Source of the DNA: DUVY01 sp036562755 | GTDB taxonomy: Bacteria > Bacillota > Clostridia > Christensenellales > DUVY01 | Assembly (NCBI GenBank): GCA_036562755.1 | Contig: DATCJN010000046.1 | Location: 1-5,445 of the forward strand | Length of the DNA: 5,445 nucleotides | Direction: 5' to 3' | Shown here: in pieces, positions 1 through 5,445 of the stretch | Numbering within the stretch: the stretch's first letter is position 1 | How the letters are laid out: each line of letters begins with the position of its first letter | Position numbers and translations under genes: made by a program | Notes under the pieces: model-generated | Told to the model about the DNA's origin: nothing | What the model saw: only the letters and a program-made list of their open reading frames with translations | Databases searched by the model: none

Positions 1-1991
1 GCATTGTCGCCGTATATGGTCTCATAATACGAAGTCAACGCATTTTGTAAATAATAAATATAAGTTCTAACATTCAGAATAACTTCGTTCGAATTCAATT
101 TATTTTTTTGGCTGTTAAAGAATATTATATCGTCTTGGTCAATATGTTCTTGTTTTAATACCGAAGAAAGAGGGAAAGAAGGTTCGGGATACAGATAAAG
201 ATTGCCGCTGTTTACGTAAATATGGTTGGAGTCCTCCATCATACGACCTATATAGCCGTCGTTAACGAAGAACATACCGTGATAACCGTATAATATGGTT
301 TGGGATAATTCGTATTCAAACCAATAATTAATAAAGTTATCCCTGTTCATTTCCTCGCGCGTTTTGTTTAGAGGCTCAAATTTTTGGTAATTAAATTCGG
401 TATCGATGACAGCGGTAACGGTAAATTCCTGGTTATTTAAATAAATCTTAGGATTTTTGTTCAAAAAGTCATCAACGTTAATTATTTCCGCGGCGGGAAT
501 TCTCAAACTTTCATACGAATAACCGTATTTTTTAAAGAAGTCAAACATGTATTTGCTTATAGCAATTTTATCGTCCGATTGAGGCAACGTCCCCCAATAA
601 TTAAAACCAAGCTGGTTGATATCGTCCTGGGTTATTTCGTAAAAACCGCTAAAAGCGTTTGTTTCGTATAAAACGACGATGCCGTCGGAGGTATTATGAG
701 CGTAGCTGCCTAAAGAAAAATTCAATCTGCCGGGGTTATACACGCCCTTAAAAGTAAGCCCCGTTTTTTCTTTAAGACGCCGCAGGTCTTCGTCGTTCGC
801 GTTTATATCGTTGGAGTATCTGTCCTCGCCGACTTTTATTTGTTTTTGCAAAACATAAGCGTTTATATTGCTGTCTATATAAGATTGGGTGGTGACTTTA
901 TATTTATTATACGCGCCCAAAGTATCAGACAATCCCGCCATAGTAAAGGCGACTATAGATAGCAGAATAGTCATAACCAATCTAAACGGCTTGGATTTTA
1001 AACCGCTCGCGCCGATTTTGATCGAGTTTTTCCAGGGCAGGCGGCTTTTGATGAGCTTGAACCTTTTGTCCTGGCTTATTTCTATCTTGCTTTCGTCGGT
1101 TTGCTTAAACGCTTCTTTATTGCCTTCAAGGTCTATGCGGGCAAACTTTCTTAAATCCTCGTTGGCTCTTTCGTCTATGGAAATTATGGCGTTGTGGTTT
1201 TTGATATAGTCGTTTATCAGCTTTACGTCTTCGGGTGTTAGCTGATAGCCTTGTTTTATAGAGATGATCTTGTCGTCCACTATGCTGATATAAGGGTTTT
1301 TCTTAAAGCTGGGCGCGACATATTTTTCTATGTCGCTTATAACCCTGCCGTCCTTAAACTCTATTACGCGGTCGCCGTAATATTCGGCAAATTCTCTGTC
1401 GTGCGTAACGACGATGACCAGCTTATCTTTGGATAATTTCTTTAATGTTTCAAAAATCTGAATGCCCGTCTTGCTGTCCAAAGCGCCCGTAGGCTCGTCC
1501 GCCAAAATAATCTCGGGGTTTTTAACCAAGGCTCTGGCGATGGCTACGCGCTGCTTTTGACCGCCCGAAAGTTCGGTAGGCTTTCTGTTTCCATAGCCTA
1601 CTAGATCTACTTCTTCTAATATGCGGTTAATCTCTTGATTGGTAGCCTTTTTGCCCTGAAGCTCCAAAGCCAATCCTATATTTGCGCCGACGGTAAATTC
1701 ATTTAAAATATTATATTCTTGGAAGACGAATCCCAAATATGTATTGCGGTAGCTGTCAAAATCGCTTTGCGTAAAGTCTTTGCTTGATTTGCCTTTGATA
1801 ATAATCTCGCCCTTATCGGCTCTGTCCAGTCCGCCTAAAATATTGAGCAGGGTGGTTTTACCGCTGCCCGACTTACCCAAAATAAAGACCATGCCTTTTT
1901 CGGGAAATTTTAAGCTAACGTTGTCCAAAGCCTTAACGGGCACGCCCTTTTTAGGCTTATAAATACGAGAAACATTTCTTATTTCTAACAT
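1..1991 (-). CDS. Fused ABC transporter: ATPase plus FtsX/MacB-like permease (C-terminus cut by window edge)
   Basis: The reading frame is open from an ATG at 1991 to the left edge (663 codons and 2 bases, no stop), so the protein is partial. Residues 1-225 are a complete ABC ATPase: Walker A GKSGSGKTT (39-47), Q-loop Q91, signature LSGGQ (141-145), Walker B ILADEP (162-167) with catalytic E166, and switch H197. This is the MacB/LolD/BceA-type subfamily. A charged cytoplasmic linker of about 100 residues follows, then an amphipathic stretch (around 318-336) and one clear membrane helix (about 337-356). Residues 357-663 are hydrophilic and rich in Tyr, Asn and Asp, as expected for the large extracytoplasmic loop of FtsX-like permeases; the remaining helices should lie beyond the edge. 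A GGGAG ribosome site lies 8 nt before the ATG. Family members power export or mechanical work on peptides, antimicrobials or lipids at the membrane. The substrate here is unknown, and no two-component regulator is visible beside it. Confidence 0.93.
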   Translation of the reverse strand, partial: MLEIRNVSRIYKPKKGVPVKALDNVSLKFPEKGMVFILGKSGSGKTTLLNILGGLDRADKGEIIIKGKSSKDFTQSDFDSYRNTYLGFVFQEYNILNEFTVGANIGLALELQGKKATNQEINRILEEVDLVGYGNRKPTELSGGQKQRVAIARALVKNPEIILADEPTGALDSKTGIQIFETLKKLSKDKLVIVVTHDREFAEYYGDRVIEFKDGRVISDIEKYVAPSFKKNPYISIVDDKIISIKQGYQLTPEDVKLINDYIKNHNAIISIDERANEDLRKFARIDLEGNKEAFKQTDESKIEISQDKRFKLIKSRLPWKNSIKIGASGLKSKPFRLVMTILLSIVAFTMAGLSDTLGAYNKYKVTTQSYIDSNINAYVLQKQIKVGEDRYSNDINANDEDLRRLKEKTGLTFKGVYNPGRLNFSLGSYAHNTSDGIVVLYETNAFSGFYEITQDDINQLGFNYWGTLPQSDDKIAISKYMFDFFKKYGYSYESLRIPAAEIINVDDFLNKNPKIYLNNQEFTVTAVIDTEFNYQKFEPLNKTREEMNRDNFINYWFEYELSQTILYGYHGMFFVNDGYIGRMMEDSNHIYVNSGNLYLYPEPSFPLSSVLKQEHIDQDDIIFFNSQKNKLNSNEVILNVRTYIYYLQNALTSYYETIYGDN

Positions 1992-2026
1992 GGAAAATAC
2001 TCCCGTTTTTAAAAAAATATATATCA

Positions 2027-2055
2027 ATAGTATATGAAATTTTCCCTAAAGTCAA
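2027..2055 (-). promoter_or_regulatory. Candidate promoter of the ABC transporter gene
   Basis: On the minus strand, TTGACT (2055-2050, five of six matches to the -35 consensus) is followed by TACTAT at 17 bp (2032-2027) or TATACT at 15 bp (2034-2029). Transcription would start near 2020, giving a short leader that contains the GGGAG ribosome site at 2004-2000. A promoter here means the transporter need not depend on read-through from the regulator gene upstream. The region is AT-rich, so chance matches are possible. Confidence 0.4.
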
Positions 2056-2117
2056 ATCTCAATTAATTACCAATATCATTTTAAAAAAGCAATTAGGCAA
2101 AGAAAGTAAATCCGCTT

Positions 2118-2900
2118 TTATTTTTTTACCTTGCTGGGCGGATAGCCCATAACATCCACAAACGCCCGGTAAAAAGTCGAATATTCCAAAAACCCAAATT
2201 CTTCAGCTACCTTAGTTGGTCTTTCGCCGCGTCTTATTAATTGGTTAGCCGCAATTATTTTTTTGGAGCGGATATATTTCATTATCGGCGTGCGCATATA
2301 CGTTTGGAACTCTTTATATAAGTGCGATTGCGAAAAATGAAACTTCTGACACAACTCGTCTATGGTGATATTTTTTCTTATGTTTTTGTTTATATATTGA
2401 ATTATTTGAGTAATAACCGCGTCTTCCTCGCTGGGCACAGCCTTTTGCTTAAAAACCGCATGGCTCAATATAATTAAAATTTCTTTAATAATGTTAGAAA
2501 AAAGTATTTCCAATTCCATATTATTAAAGGTATGGTAATAGAAGTCTAATTTTTCAAAAAGCTTATGAATATTGGGAGTAGAGGAAAAGAAGGCGCTGCG
2601 TCCGATAAAAAAGTCTTTCAAAAAATCGGGCACCAAATTGTCGTGAAATTTTAGAACATACCTTTCGTAAGGCGCGTCCTCAAAAAAAGTAACAAAATGG
2701 TGCTGTCCGGGCTGGATGAGCAGAATATCCCCAAACTTCATCGCCTGCTTTTCGTCTTCCACGGTATATACAGCCTTGCCGCTTATAAAAAAATAAAGCT
2801 CGTAAAAATCGTGATAATGCTTGGCGTAATCTTGGGAAGCCTTAGGCGCGGGATCAATTTTATGCGCAATATCCAAATCATTATAAACGAAAGAAAACAT
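2118..2900 (-). CDS. AraC-family transcriptional regulator with N-terminal cupin sensor
   Basis: This 260-residue protein has the usual length and order for the family. The N-terminal cupin-like sugar-sensing domain (about 1-150) carries a His-rich strand HYHDFYELYFFISG (28-41) and the GDILLIQPGQHH turn (57-68), typical of AraC regulators that bind sugars or related metabolites. The C-terminal DNA-binding domain (about 160-260) has two helix-turn-helix units: the first around 179-198, with SQSHLYKEF, and the second around 227-250, with FGFLEYSTFYRAF followed by the conserved GYPPSKV end. I chose the ATG at 2900 because a GAGGGG ribosome site sits just before it and the cupin domain starts at once. 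An in-frame ATG at 3023 would add 41 residues of non-domain sequence translated from the control region. The gene is divergent from the UxuB-type dehydrogenase, so it most likely controls that gene and perhaps itself. The ligand (uronate, mannonate or another sugar) is inferred from this neighbour only. Confidence 0.93.
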   Translation of the reverse strand: MFSFVYNDLDIAHKIDPAPKASQDYAKHYHDFYELYFFISGKAVYTVEDEKQAMKFGDILLIQPGQHHFVTFFEDAPYERYVLKFHDNLVPDFLKDFFIGRSAFFSSTPNIHKLFEKLDFYYHTFNNMELEILFSNIIKEILIILSHAVFKQKAVPSEEDAVITQIIQYINKNIRKNITIDELCQKFHFSQSHLYKEFQTYMRTPIMKYIRSKKIIAANQLIRRGERPTKVAEEFGFLEYSTFYRAFVDVMGYPPSKVKK

Positions 2901-2904
2901 AATA

Positions 2905-2910
2905 CCCCTC
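2905..2910 (-). promoter_or_regulatory. Ribosome binding site that fixes the start of the AraC-family gene
   Basis: Minus-strand GAGGGG ends 4 nt before the ATG at 2900, with its GAGG core 6 nt away. No comparable purine block precedes the in-frame ATG at 3023, so the shorter 260-residue protein is preferred. Confidence 0.75.
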
Positions 2911-2935
2911 AATATTGAAATCTTTCTATATATTA

Positions 2936-2964
2936 ATTTTAATATGTCAAGGTAAAATATGCAA
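2936..2964 (-). promoter_or_regulatory. Candidate promoter of the AraC-family gene
   Basis: Minus-strand TTGCAT (2964-2959), a 17-bp spacer and TAAAAT (2941-2936, five of six) would start transcription near 2929, leaving a leader of about 29 nt. A perfect TTGACA also lies inside the spacer (2950-2945), but its best -10 partner, TATAGA (2930-2925), is only 14 bp away. The two readings overlap and cannot be separated by eye. Both lie on the repeated ATATG motif noted for this region, which would allow autoregulation. Confidence 0.35.
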
Positions 2965-2995
2965 GATGGTTTTATAAAAATTGCAATGTTTTTTT
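2941..2995. promoter_or_regulatory. Candidate AraC-type operator: direct repeats in the divergent control region
   Basis: AATATG occurs at 2941-2946 and 2956-2961, each followed by a CAAG-containing stretch. TGCAA occurs at 2960-2964 and again at 2982-2986, exactly 22 bp apart. Aligning 2956-2973 with 2978-2995 gives 12 of 18 identical bases. Direct repeats about two helical turns apart are what AraC-family monomers usually bind. ATTGCAAT (2980-2987) is also an 8-bp palindrome. The site overlaps the regulator's own promoter candidate and lies upstream of the dehydrogenase promoter, the expected arrangement for a divergent activator. Binding is inferred, and AT-rich DNA yields such repeats by chance. 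Confidence 0.35.
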
Positions 2996-3037
2996 GCTTT
3001 TTATGTGCTAAACTATAAATCAATTAAATTATTAGGT

Positions 3038-3043
3038 TATACT
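3038..3043 (+). promoter_or_regulatory. Possible -10 element of the dehydrogenase gene
   Basis: TATACT matches five of six -10 bases and would start transcription near 3050, about 40 nt before the ATG at 3090. No recognisable -35 box lies 16-18 bp upstream, which is common for promoters that need an activator. TATAAA at 3014-3019 is an alternative -10. The ribosome site TTGGAGG (3077-3083) is strong and well spaced. Confidence 0.3.
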
Positions 3044-3089
3044 AAAAATAAATAAACAAAAGAGAAATCAATTTTTTTGGAGGATAGAT

Positions 3090-3923
3090 ATGAAGTTACC
3101 TTTTAAAGTGGATTTGAGCGATAAGGTTGCGGTAATAACCGGCGCGGGCGGAATATTAATGAGCGAAATGGCAAAAGCCCTAGCCGAATGCGGCGCTAAA
3201 GTCGCGCTGCTCGATATCAACTACGATGCCGCTAAAGCTTACGCCGACGAAATAGGCGAAAACGCCATTGCGGTCAAATGCGACTGCCTGGACAAAAACA
3301 GCATTATGGAAGCCAAGGCTCAGGTTAACGCGGCTTTTGGCAGCGTCAATTTTTTGATTAACGGCGCGGGGGGCAACAATCCCAAAGCCACCTGCGACAA
3401 CGAGTATATGTTCCCCGATATGAAAGAGGGCGTAAAGACATTTTTTGATTTGGAAGAAAGAGCGCTAAAATTTGTGTTTGACCTAAACATCACTTCGGCG
3501 TTTTTGGTAACTCAAATTTTCGCGCAAGATATGGTTAAGACGGGCGGCAATATTATTAATATATCTTCTATGAACGCCTTTAGGCCTTTGACCAAAATAC
3601 CCGCATACAGCGCGGCAAAGGCGGGCATCTCAAACTTCACTCAATGGCTTGCGGTGCATTTTGCGCCGTGCAATATCCGCTGCAACGCAATAGCCCCCGG
3701 ATTTTTCGTCAGCCACCAAAACCGCGCGTTATTATTTAACCCCGACGGCACTCCCACCGAGAGAACCAAGAAAATTTTAGCCGCCACGCCCCAAAAGAGA
3801 TTCGGCGAAGTCTCTGATTTAATCGGCACTTTGCTTTGGCTTGCGTCCGACGAGGCAAGCGGCTTTGTAACGGGCAGCGTAATAGCGGTTGACGGCGGTT
3901 TTGCGGCATACAGCGGCGTGTAA
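3090..3923 (+). CDS. uxuB: SDR-family D-mannonate oxidoreductase (fructuronate reductase), Bacillus UxuB type
   Basis: This cytoplasmic short-chain dehydrogenase (277 residues) closely resembles the Bacillus UxuB/YjmF group, which interconverts D-fructuronate and D-mannonate with NAD(H) in glucuronate breakdown. The Rossmann motif TGAGGILM (17-24) is followed by D42 at the end of the second strand, which favours NAD over NADP. D65, NGAG (91-94), N133, S160 and YSAAK (Y173, K177) complete the classical catalytic set, with the usual 13-residue Ser-Tyr spacing. IRCNAIAPGFF (195-205) and the GFAAYSGV end fit the subfamily. The insert rich in acidic and aromatic residues at about 102-122 is consistent with this group rather than FabG. 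Met24 stands where SDRs normally have the last glycine. The ATG at 3090 has GGAGG 6 nt upstream. The gene is divergent from an AraC-type regulator that probably controls it. No other uronate gene is in view, so a related sugar-acid substrate remains possible. Confidence 0.87.
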   Translation: MKLPFKVDLSDKVAVITGAGGILMSEMAKALAECGAKVALLDINYDAAKAYADEIGENAIAVKCDCLDKNSIMEAKAQVNAAFGSVNFLINGAGGNNPKATCDNEYMFPDMKEGVKTFFDLEERALKFVFDLNITSAFLVTQIFAQDMVKTGGNIINISSMNAFRPLTKIPAYSAAKAGISNFTQWLAVHFAPCNIRCNAIAPGFFVSHQNRALLFNPDGTPTERTKKILAATPQKRFGEVSDLIGTLLWLASDEASGFVTGSVIAVDGGFAAYSGV

Positions 3924-3937
3924 ATCATAAAATATAG

Positions 3938-3966
3938 ATGACAAAAACCGTATATTAATGTATAGT
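3938..3966 (+). promoter_or_regulatory. Probable sigma-A-type promoter of the glycosyltransferase gene
   Basis: ATGACA (3938-3943) and TATAGT (3961-3966) each match five of six consensus bases and are separated by exactly 17 bp. Transcription would start near 3973, giving a leader of about 82 nt to the ATG at 4055. That leader includes the hairpin and T tract at 3994-4032. This is the best promoter match in the window by eye. Confidence 0.55.
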
Positions 3967-3983
3967 TATGAATATATGAAGTT

Positions 3984-4013
3984 TTGAAAATTTAATCCGC
4001 TTTAATATTTAAT
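3984..4013 (+). promoter_or_regulatory. Alternative promoter overlapping the terminator hairpin
   Basis: TTGAAA (3984-3989) and TTTAAT (4008-4013) each match five of six bases, with an 18-bp spacer. The -10 would sit in the hairpin loop, and transcription would start near 4020 in the 3' arm. Such an RNA would escape the terminator because it would lack the 5' arm. It competes with the promoter at 3938-3966 as the source of the glycosyltransferase mRNA. The AT-rich loop makes a chance match likely. Confidence 0.25.
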
Positions 4014-4032
4014 TTTGAAGCGGATTTTTTTT
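3994..4032 (+). terminator. Intrinsic terminator after the dehydrogenase gene, possibly a leader attenuator for the next gene
   Basis: AATCCGCTT (3994-4002) pairs perfectly with AAGCGGATT (4018-4026) across a 15-nt AT-rich loop, and a run of eight T follows (4025-4032). It lies about 70 bp after the dehydrogenase stop codon and would end that transcript. It is also only 22 bp before the glycosyltransferase ATG, with the best promoter upstream of it, so it may instead or in addition act within that gene's leader. Confidence 0.8.
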
Positions 4033-4054
4033 AAAACTAAAGAAGGAGCGTATA

Positions 4055-5212
4055 ATGGAACCCAAAAAACCTAGGGTGGTGTTTACTTTTGTAGAAGCGG
4101 GAATGGGGCACATCATGCCTATGAAAGCGGTAAGCGACGCCTTTGAGAAAAAATACGGCGACCGGGTAGAAGTTATTAAGACTTATTTCTTTCAAGATCC
4201 CGGCAATCCCGATTTAAAATGGGTTGAAGAAGAATTAATCCGCGAGGTAAAAAATCATAACAAAAACCGCTTTAATGGCTTTTATCAGTTTTTGCTGATG
4301 AGAATATTCAGAACGCGGCTGAGCATGAAGTTTCTTCATCAGGTCAGGTATAAGCGCGGATATAAACCGGCTATGGAATACCTAAAAGATTTGGACGCCG
4401 ATTTGATTTTTAACACGCACTTTTCACCGCTGTTTTACGCCTGCGAGCTAAGGGAAAAAGGGTTGATAAATTCCAAAATAATCACATTTTGTCCCGATCC
4501 CATAGTAGGTCTGCAATGGGACAACCGAGGCGATTTAATGCTGTGCAGCGGCGCAAAAGGGGTAAAAAAAGCCCAACGCTTTGGCAGATTTAAGCGCGGC
4601 AAAATAATGGAAGTGCCCTTTTTGATTCGCAAAGAGATAGAACAGTATAATAAGGGCAAAAGTTACTACCGCCGCGAGTTGGGCATTCCCGAGGATAATT
4701 TTACGATTTTGTTAGCCGACGGAGCCTACGGCGCGGGCAAACTAAGAGAAACCGTTTACGAGCTTCTAAAGTCCAAGCTTAATTTGACTTTAGTTGCCGT
4801 ATGCGGCAAAAATCAGGCTTTATACGAGGAATTCCAGGCGATAACCCCGCCCCAAAATATTGTCTTTAAGCCTTACGGATTTACCGACAAAATGCTAATG
4901 TTTTCCGCGGCTTGCGACTTATTCATAGGCAAGGCGGGAGCGAGCAACCTAGCCGAGCCCGCGTATTTTGGCGCGCCTTTGATAGTTACTTTTTGCGCAA
5001 CCCCCATCGAGAGATGGATATGCGACCATTATATTGATAAAGGCTGCGCGATTAAGACTAAGAGCGTCAAAAAAGCTGTGGCCATAGCCGAAGCTTTCGC
5101 TCAAAACCCCGCGCTAATGGAGCCTTACAGCAAAGCCGCCAAAGCGCAAAGCCGCAGCGACGGCCCGGACATAATCGCGGATTTAATTTACGAGCAGTTG
5201 AATAAAAAATAA
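4055..5212 (+). CDS. GT-B glycosyltransferase, MurG / diacylglycerol glucosyltransferase-like (GT28 type)
   Basis: The 385-residue protein has the two-domain layout of the MGDG-synthase/UgtP group. The N-terminal acceptor domain (about 1-205) opens with a short strand and the glycine-histidine motif EAGMGHIMPMKAV (14-26, H19), the counterpart of GxGH in MurG and UgtP. It continues with THFSPLFYACELREKG (121-136) and FCPDPIVGLQWDN (146-157). The basic, aromatic stretch around 72-103 could bind the membrane surface. The nucleotide-sugar domain starts near 216 with ILLADGAYGAGK (218-229), then CGKN (250-253) and GKAGASNLAEPAYFGAP (292-308), where E301 should contact the nucleotide ribose. There is no signal peptide or clear membrane helix, so it should be cytosolic and peripheral. 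The group moves a sugar from a UDP-sugar to a lipid such as diacylglycerol; acceptor and sugar are not determined here. The AGAAGGAG ribosome site ends 6 nt before the ATG. It is flanked by terminators and looks monocistronic. Confidence 0.85.
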   Translation: MEPKKPRVVFTFVEAGMGHIMPMKAVSDAFEKKYGDRVEVIKTYFFQDPGNPDLKWVEEELIREVKNHNKNRFNGFYQFLLMRIFRTRLSMKFLHQVRYKRGYKPAMEYLKDLDADLIFNTHFSPLFYACELREKGLINSKIITFCPDPIVGLQWDNRGDLMLCSGAKGVKKAQRFGRFKRGKIMEVPFLIRKEIEQYNKGKSYYRRELGIPEDNFTILLADGAYGAGKLRETVYELLKSKLNLTLVAVCGKNQALYEEFQAITPPQNIVFKPYGFTDKMLMFSAACDLFIGKAGASNLAEPAYFGAPLIVTFCATPIERWICDHYIDKGCAIKTKSVKKAVAIAEAFAQNPALMEPYSKAAKAQSRSDGPDIIADLIYEQLNKK

Positions 5213-5216
5213 AATT

Positions 5217-5250
5217 AAGGGCTTGCAATGCGCAAGCCCTTTTTTGTTTT
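5217..5250 (+). terminator. Strong intrinsic terminator of the glycosyltransferase gene
   Basis: AAGGGCTTGC (5217-5226) pairs perfectly with GCAAGCCCTT (5232-5241) over a 5-nt loop (AATGC). A T tract (5240-5245, then G and four more T) follows. It begins 4 nt after the stop codon, so the glycosyltransferase transcript ends here. Confidence 0.95.
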
Positions 5251-5251
5251 A

Positions 5252-5281
5252 TTGACTTAACCTATAAAAATATTATAGAAT
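5252..5281 (+). promoter_or_regulatory. Candidate promoter for the gene starting at 5375
   Basis: TTGACT (5252-5257, five of six) and TAGAAT (5276-5281, five of six) are 18 bp apart, directly after the terminator. A start near 5288 would give a leader of about 87 nt. A second TATAAA at 5361-5366 lies much closer to the ATG but has a poor -35. Nothing else is recognisable in 5282-5374. Confidence 0.35.
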
Positions 5282-5374
5282 AATTTAAAACTTATTTTTT
5301 ACATTAAACTTCTGATTTTTCAATTTTCAGCGAGAGCTTATAACTTCGATTATACGCGTATATAAAATTAAACT

Positions 5375-5445
5375 ATGAAAATAATCAAATTCTCAAAAGA
5401 ATATTTTCCCCAAGTTAAAAAGCTATCTTTAGCAGTCTTTGGAGA
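5375..5445 (+). CDS. Start of an unidentified protein (cut by right edge)
   Basis: An ATG at 5375 opens a frame with no stop up to the window end (23 codons and 2 bases). An in-frame TAA at 5369-5371 excludes a start further upstream. The visible N-terminus, MKIIKFSKEYFPQVKKLSLA, has an alternating hydrophobic strand and then a basic helix. That is vaguely like the opening of GNAT acetyltransferases, but far too short to assign. There is no Shine-Dalgarno sequence in the 20 bases before the ATG, unlike the other genes here, so either the frame is spurious, the real start lies downstream, or initiation is unusual. A preceding terminator and promoter candidate favour a real new transcription unit. 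Confidence 0.45.
   Translation, partial: MKIIKFSKEYFPQVKKLSLAVFG

Noticed and set aside
889..1962. Plus-strand open frames at 889-1209, 1251-1436 and 1780-1962
   Set aside because: All lie opposite the ABC transporter frame, which has an unbroken ATPase with every motif; the plus-strand products resemble no family and are antisense shadows.
2697..2918. Plus-strand open frame of 73 codons
   Set aside because: It is antisense to the cupin domain of the AraC-family gene and lacks a ribosome site or recognisable motif.
2901..3023. Upstream in-frame ATG at 3023 that would lengthen the AraC protein to 301 residues
   Set aside because: The added 41 residues come from the AT-rich control region, match no domain and have no ribosome site, while the ATG at 2900 has GAGGGG directly before it.
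3924..4054. Riboswitch or T-box in the glycosyltransferase leader
   Set aside because: The predicted leader is only about 82 nt, and no conserved core of a known riboswitch, T-box or other regulatory RNA can be recognised; only the simple hairpin and T tract are supported.
3641..4659. Minus-strand open frames at 3641-3928 and 4435-4659
   Set aside because: They are antisense to the dehydrogenase and glycosyltransferase genes, which carry clear family motifs and ribosome sites.
1..5445. Mobile element, CRISPR, toxin-antitoxin or phage-defence system
   Set aside because: No transposase, terminal inverted repeats, spaced repeat array, small gene pair or nuclease-like domain was found on either strand; the window is explained by ordinary metabolic and envelope genes.

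Overview
The window looks like part of a chromosome from a low-GC Gram-positive bacterium, most likely a Firmicute of the class Clostridia. The reasons are AT-rich intergenic DNA, strong purine-rich ribosome binding sites, intrinsic terminators with long T tracts, and protein families typical of that group. The exact lineage cannot be read from this sequence. I see no mobile element, CRISPR array, tRNA, rRNA or phage gene.

Layout: (1) Positions 1-1991, minus strand, hold the first 663 codons of a fused ABC transporter (ATPase followed by an FtsX/MacB-like permease), which runs off the left edge. (2) Positions 2118-2900, minus strand, encode an AraC-family regulator with an N-terminal cupin sensor. 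(3) A 189-bp divergent control region (2901-3089) separates it from (4) a plus-strand short-chain dehydrogenase (3090-3923) of the UxuB type, D-mannonate oxidoreductase / fructuronate reductase. (5) Positions 3924-4054 hold a good sigma-A-like promoter and a hairpin with a T tract only 22 bp before the next gene. (6) Positions 4055-5212 encode a GT-B glycosyltransferase resembling MurG and the diacylglycerol glucosyltransferases, closed by a strong terminator. (7) After about 120 bp of AT-rich DNA with a promoter candidate, a probable new gene starts at 5375 and leaves the window.

How the genes work together: the regulator and the dehydrogenase form a classic divergent pair, so the AraC protein probably senses a uronate-type sugar or intermediate and controls the dehydrogenase. 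The usual partners (uxuA, uxaC, kdgK/kdgA) are not in view. The ABC transporter and the glycosyltransferase look like separate transcription units with envelope-related roles.

I did not find a convincing undescribed system. The best leads are the terminator-like hairpin in the apparent leader of the glycosyltransferase gene, the repeated motif in the divergent control region, and an altered cofactor-binding glycine motif in the dehydrogenase.
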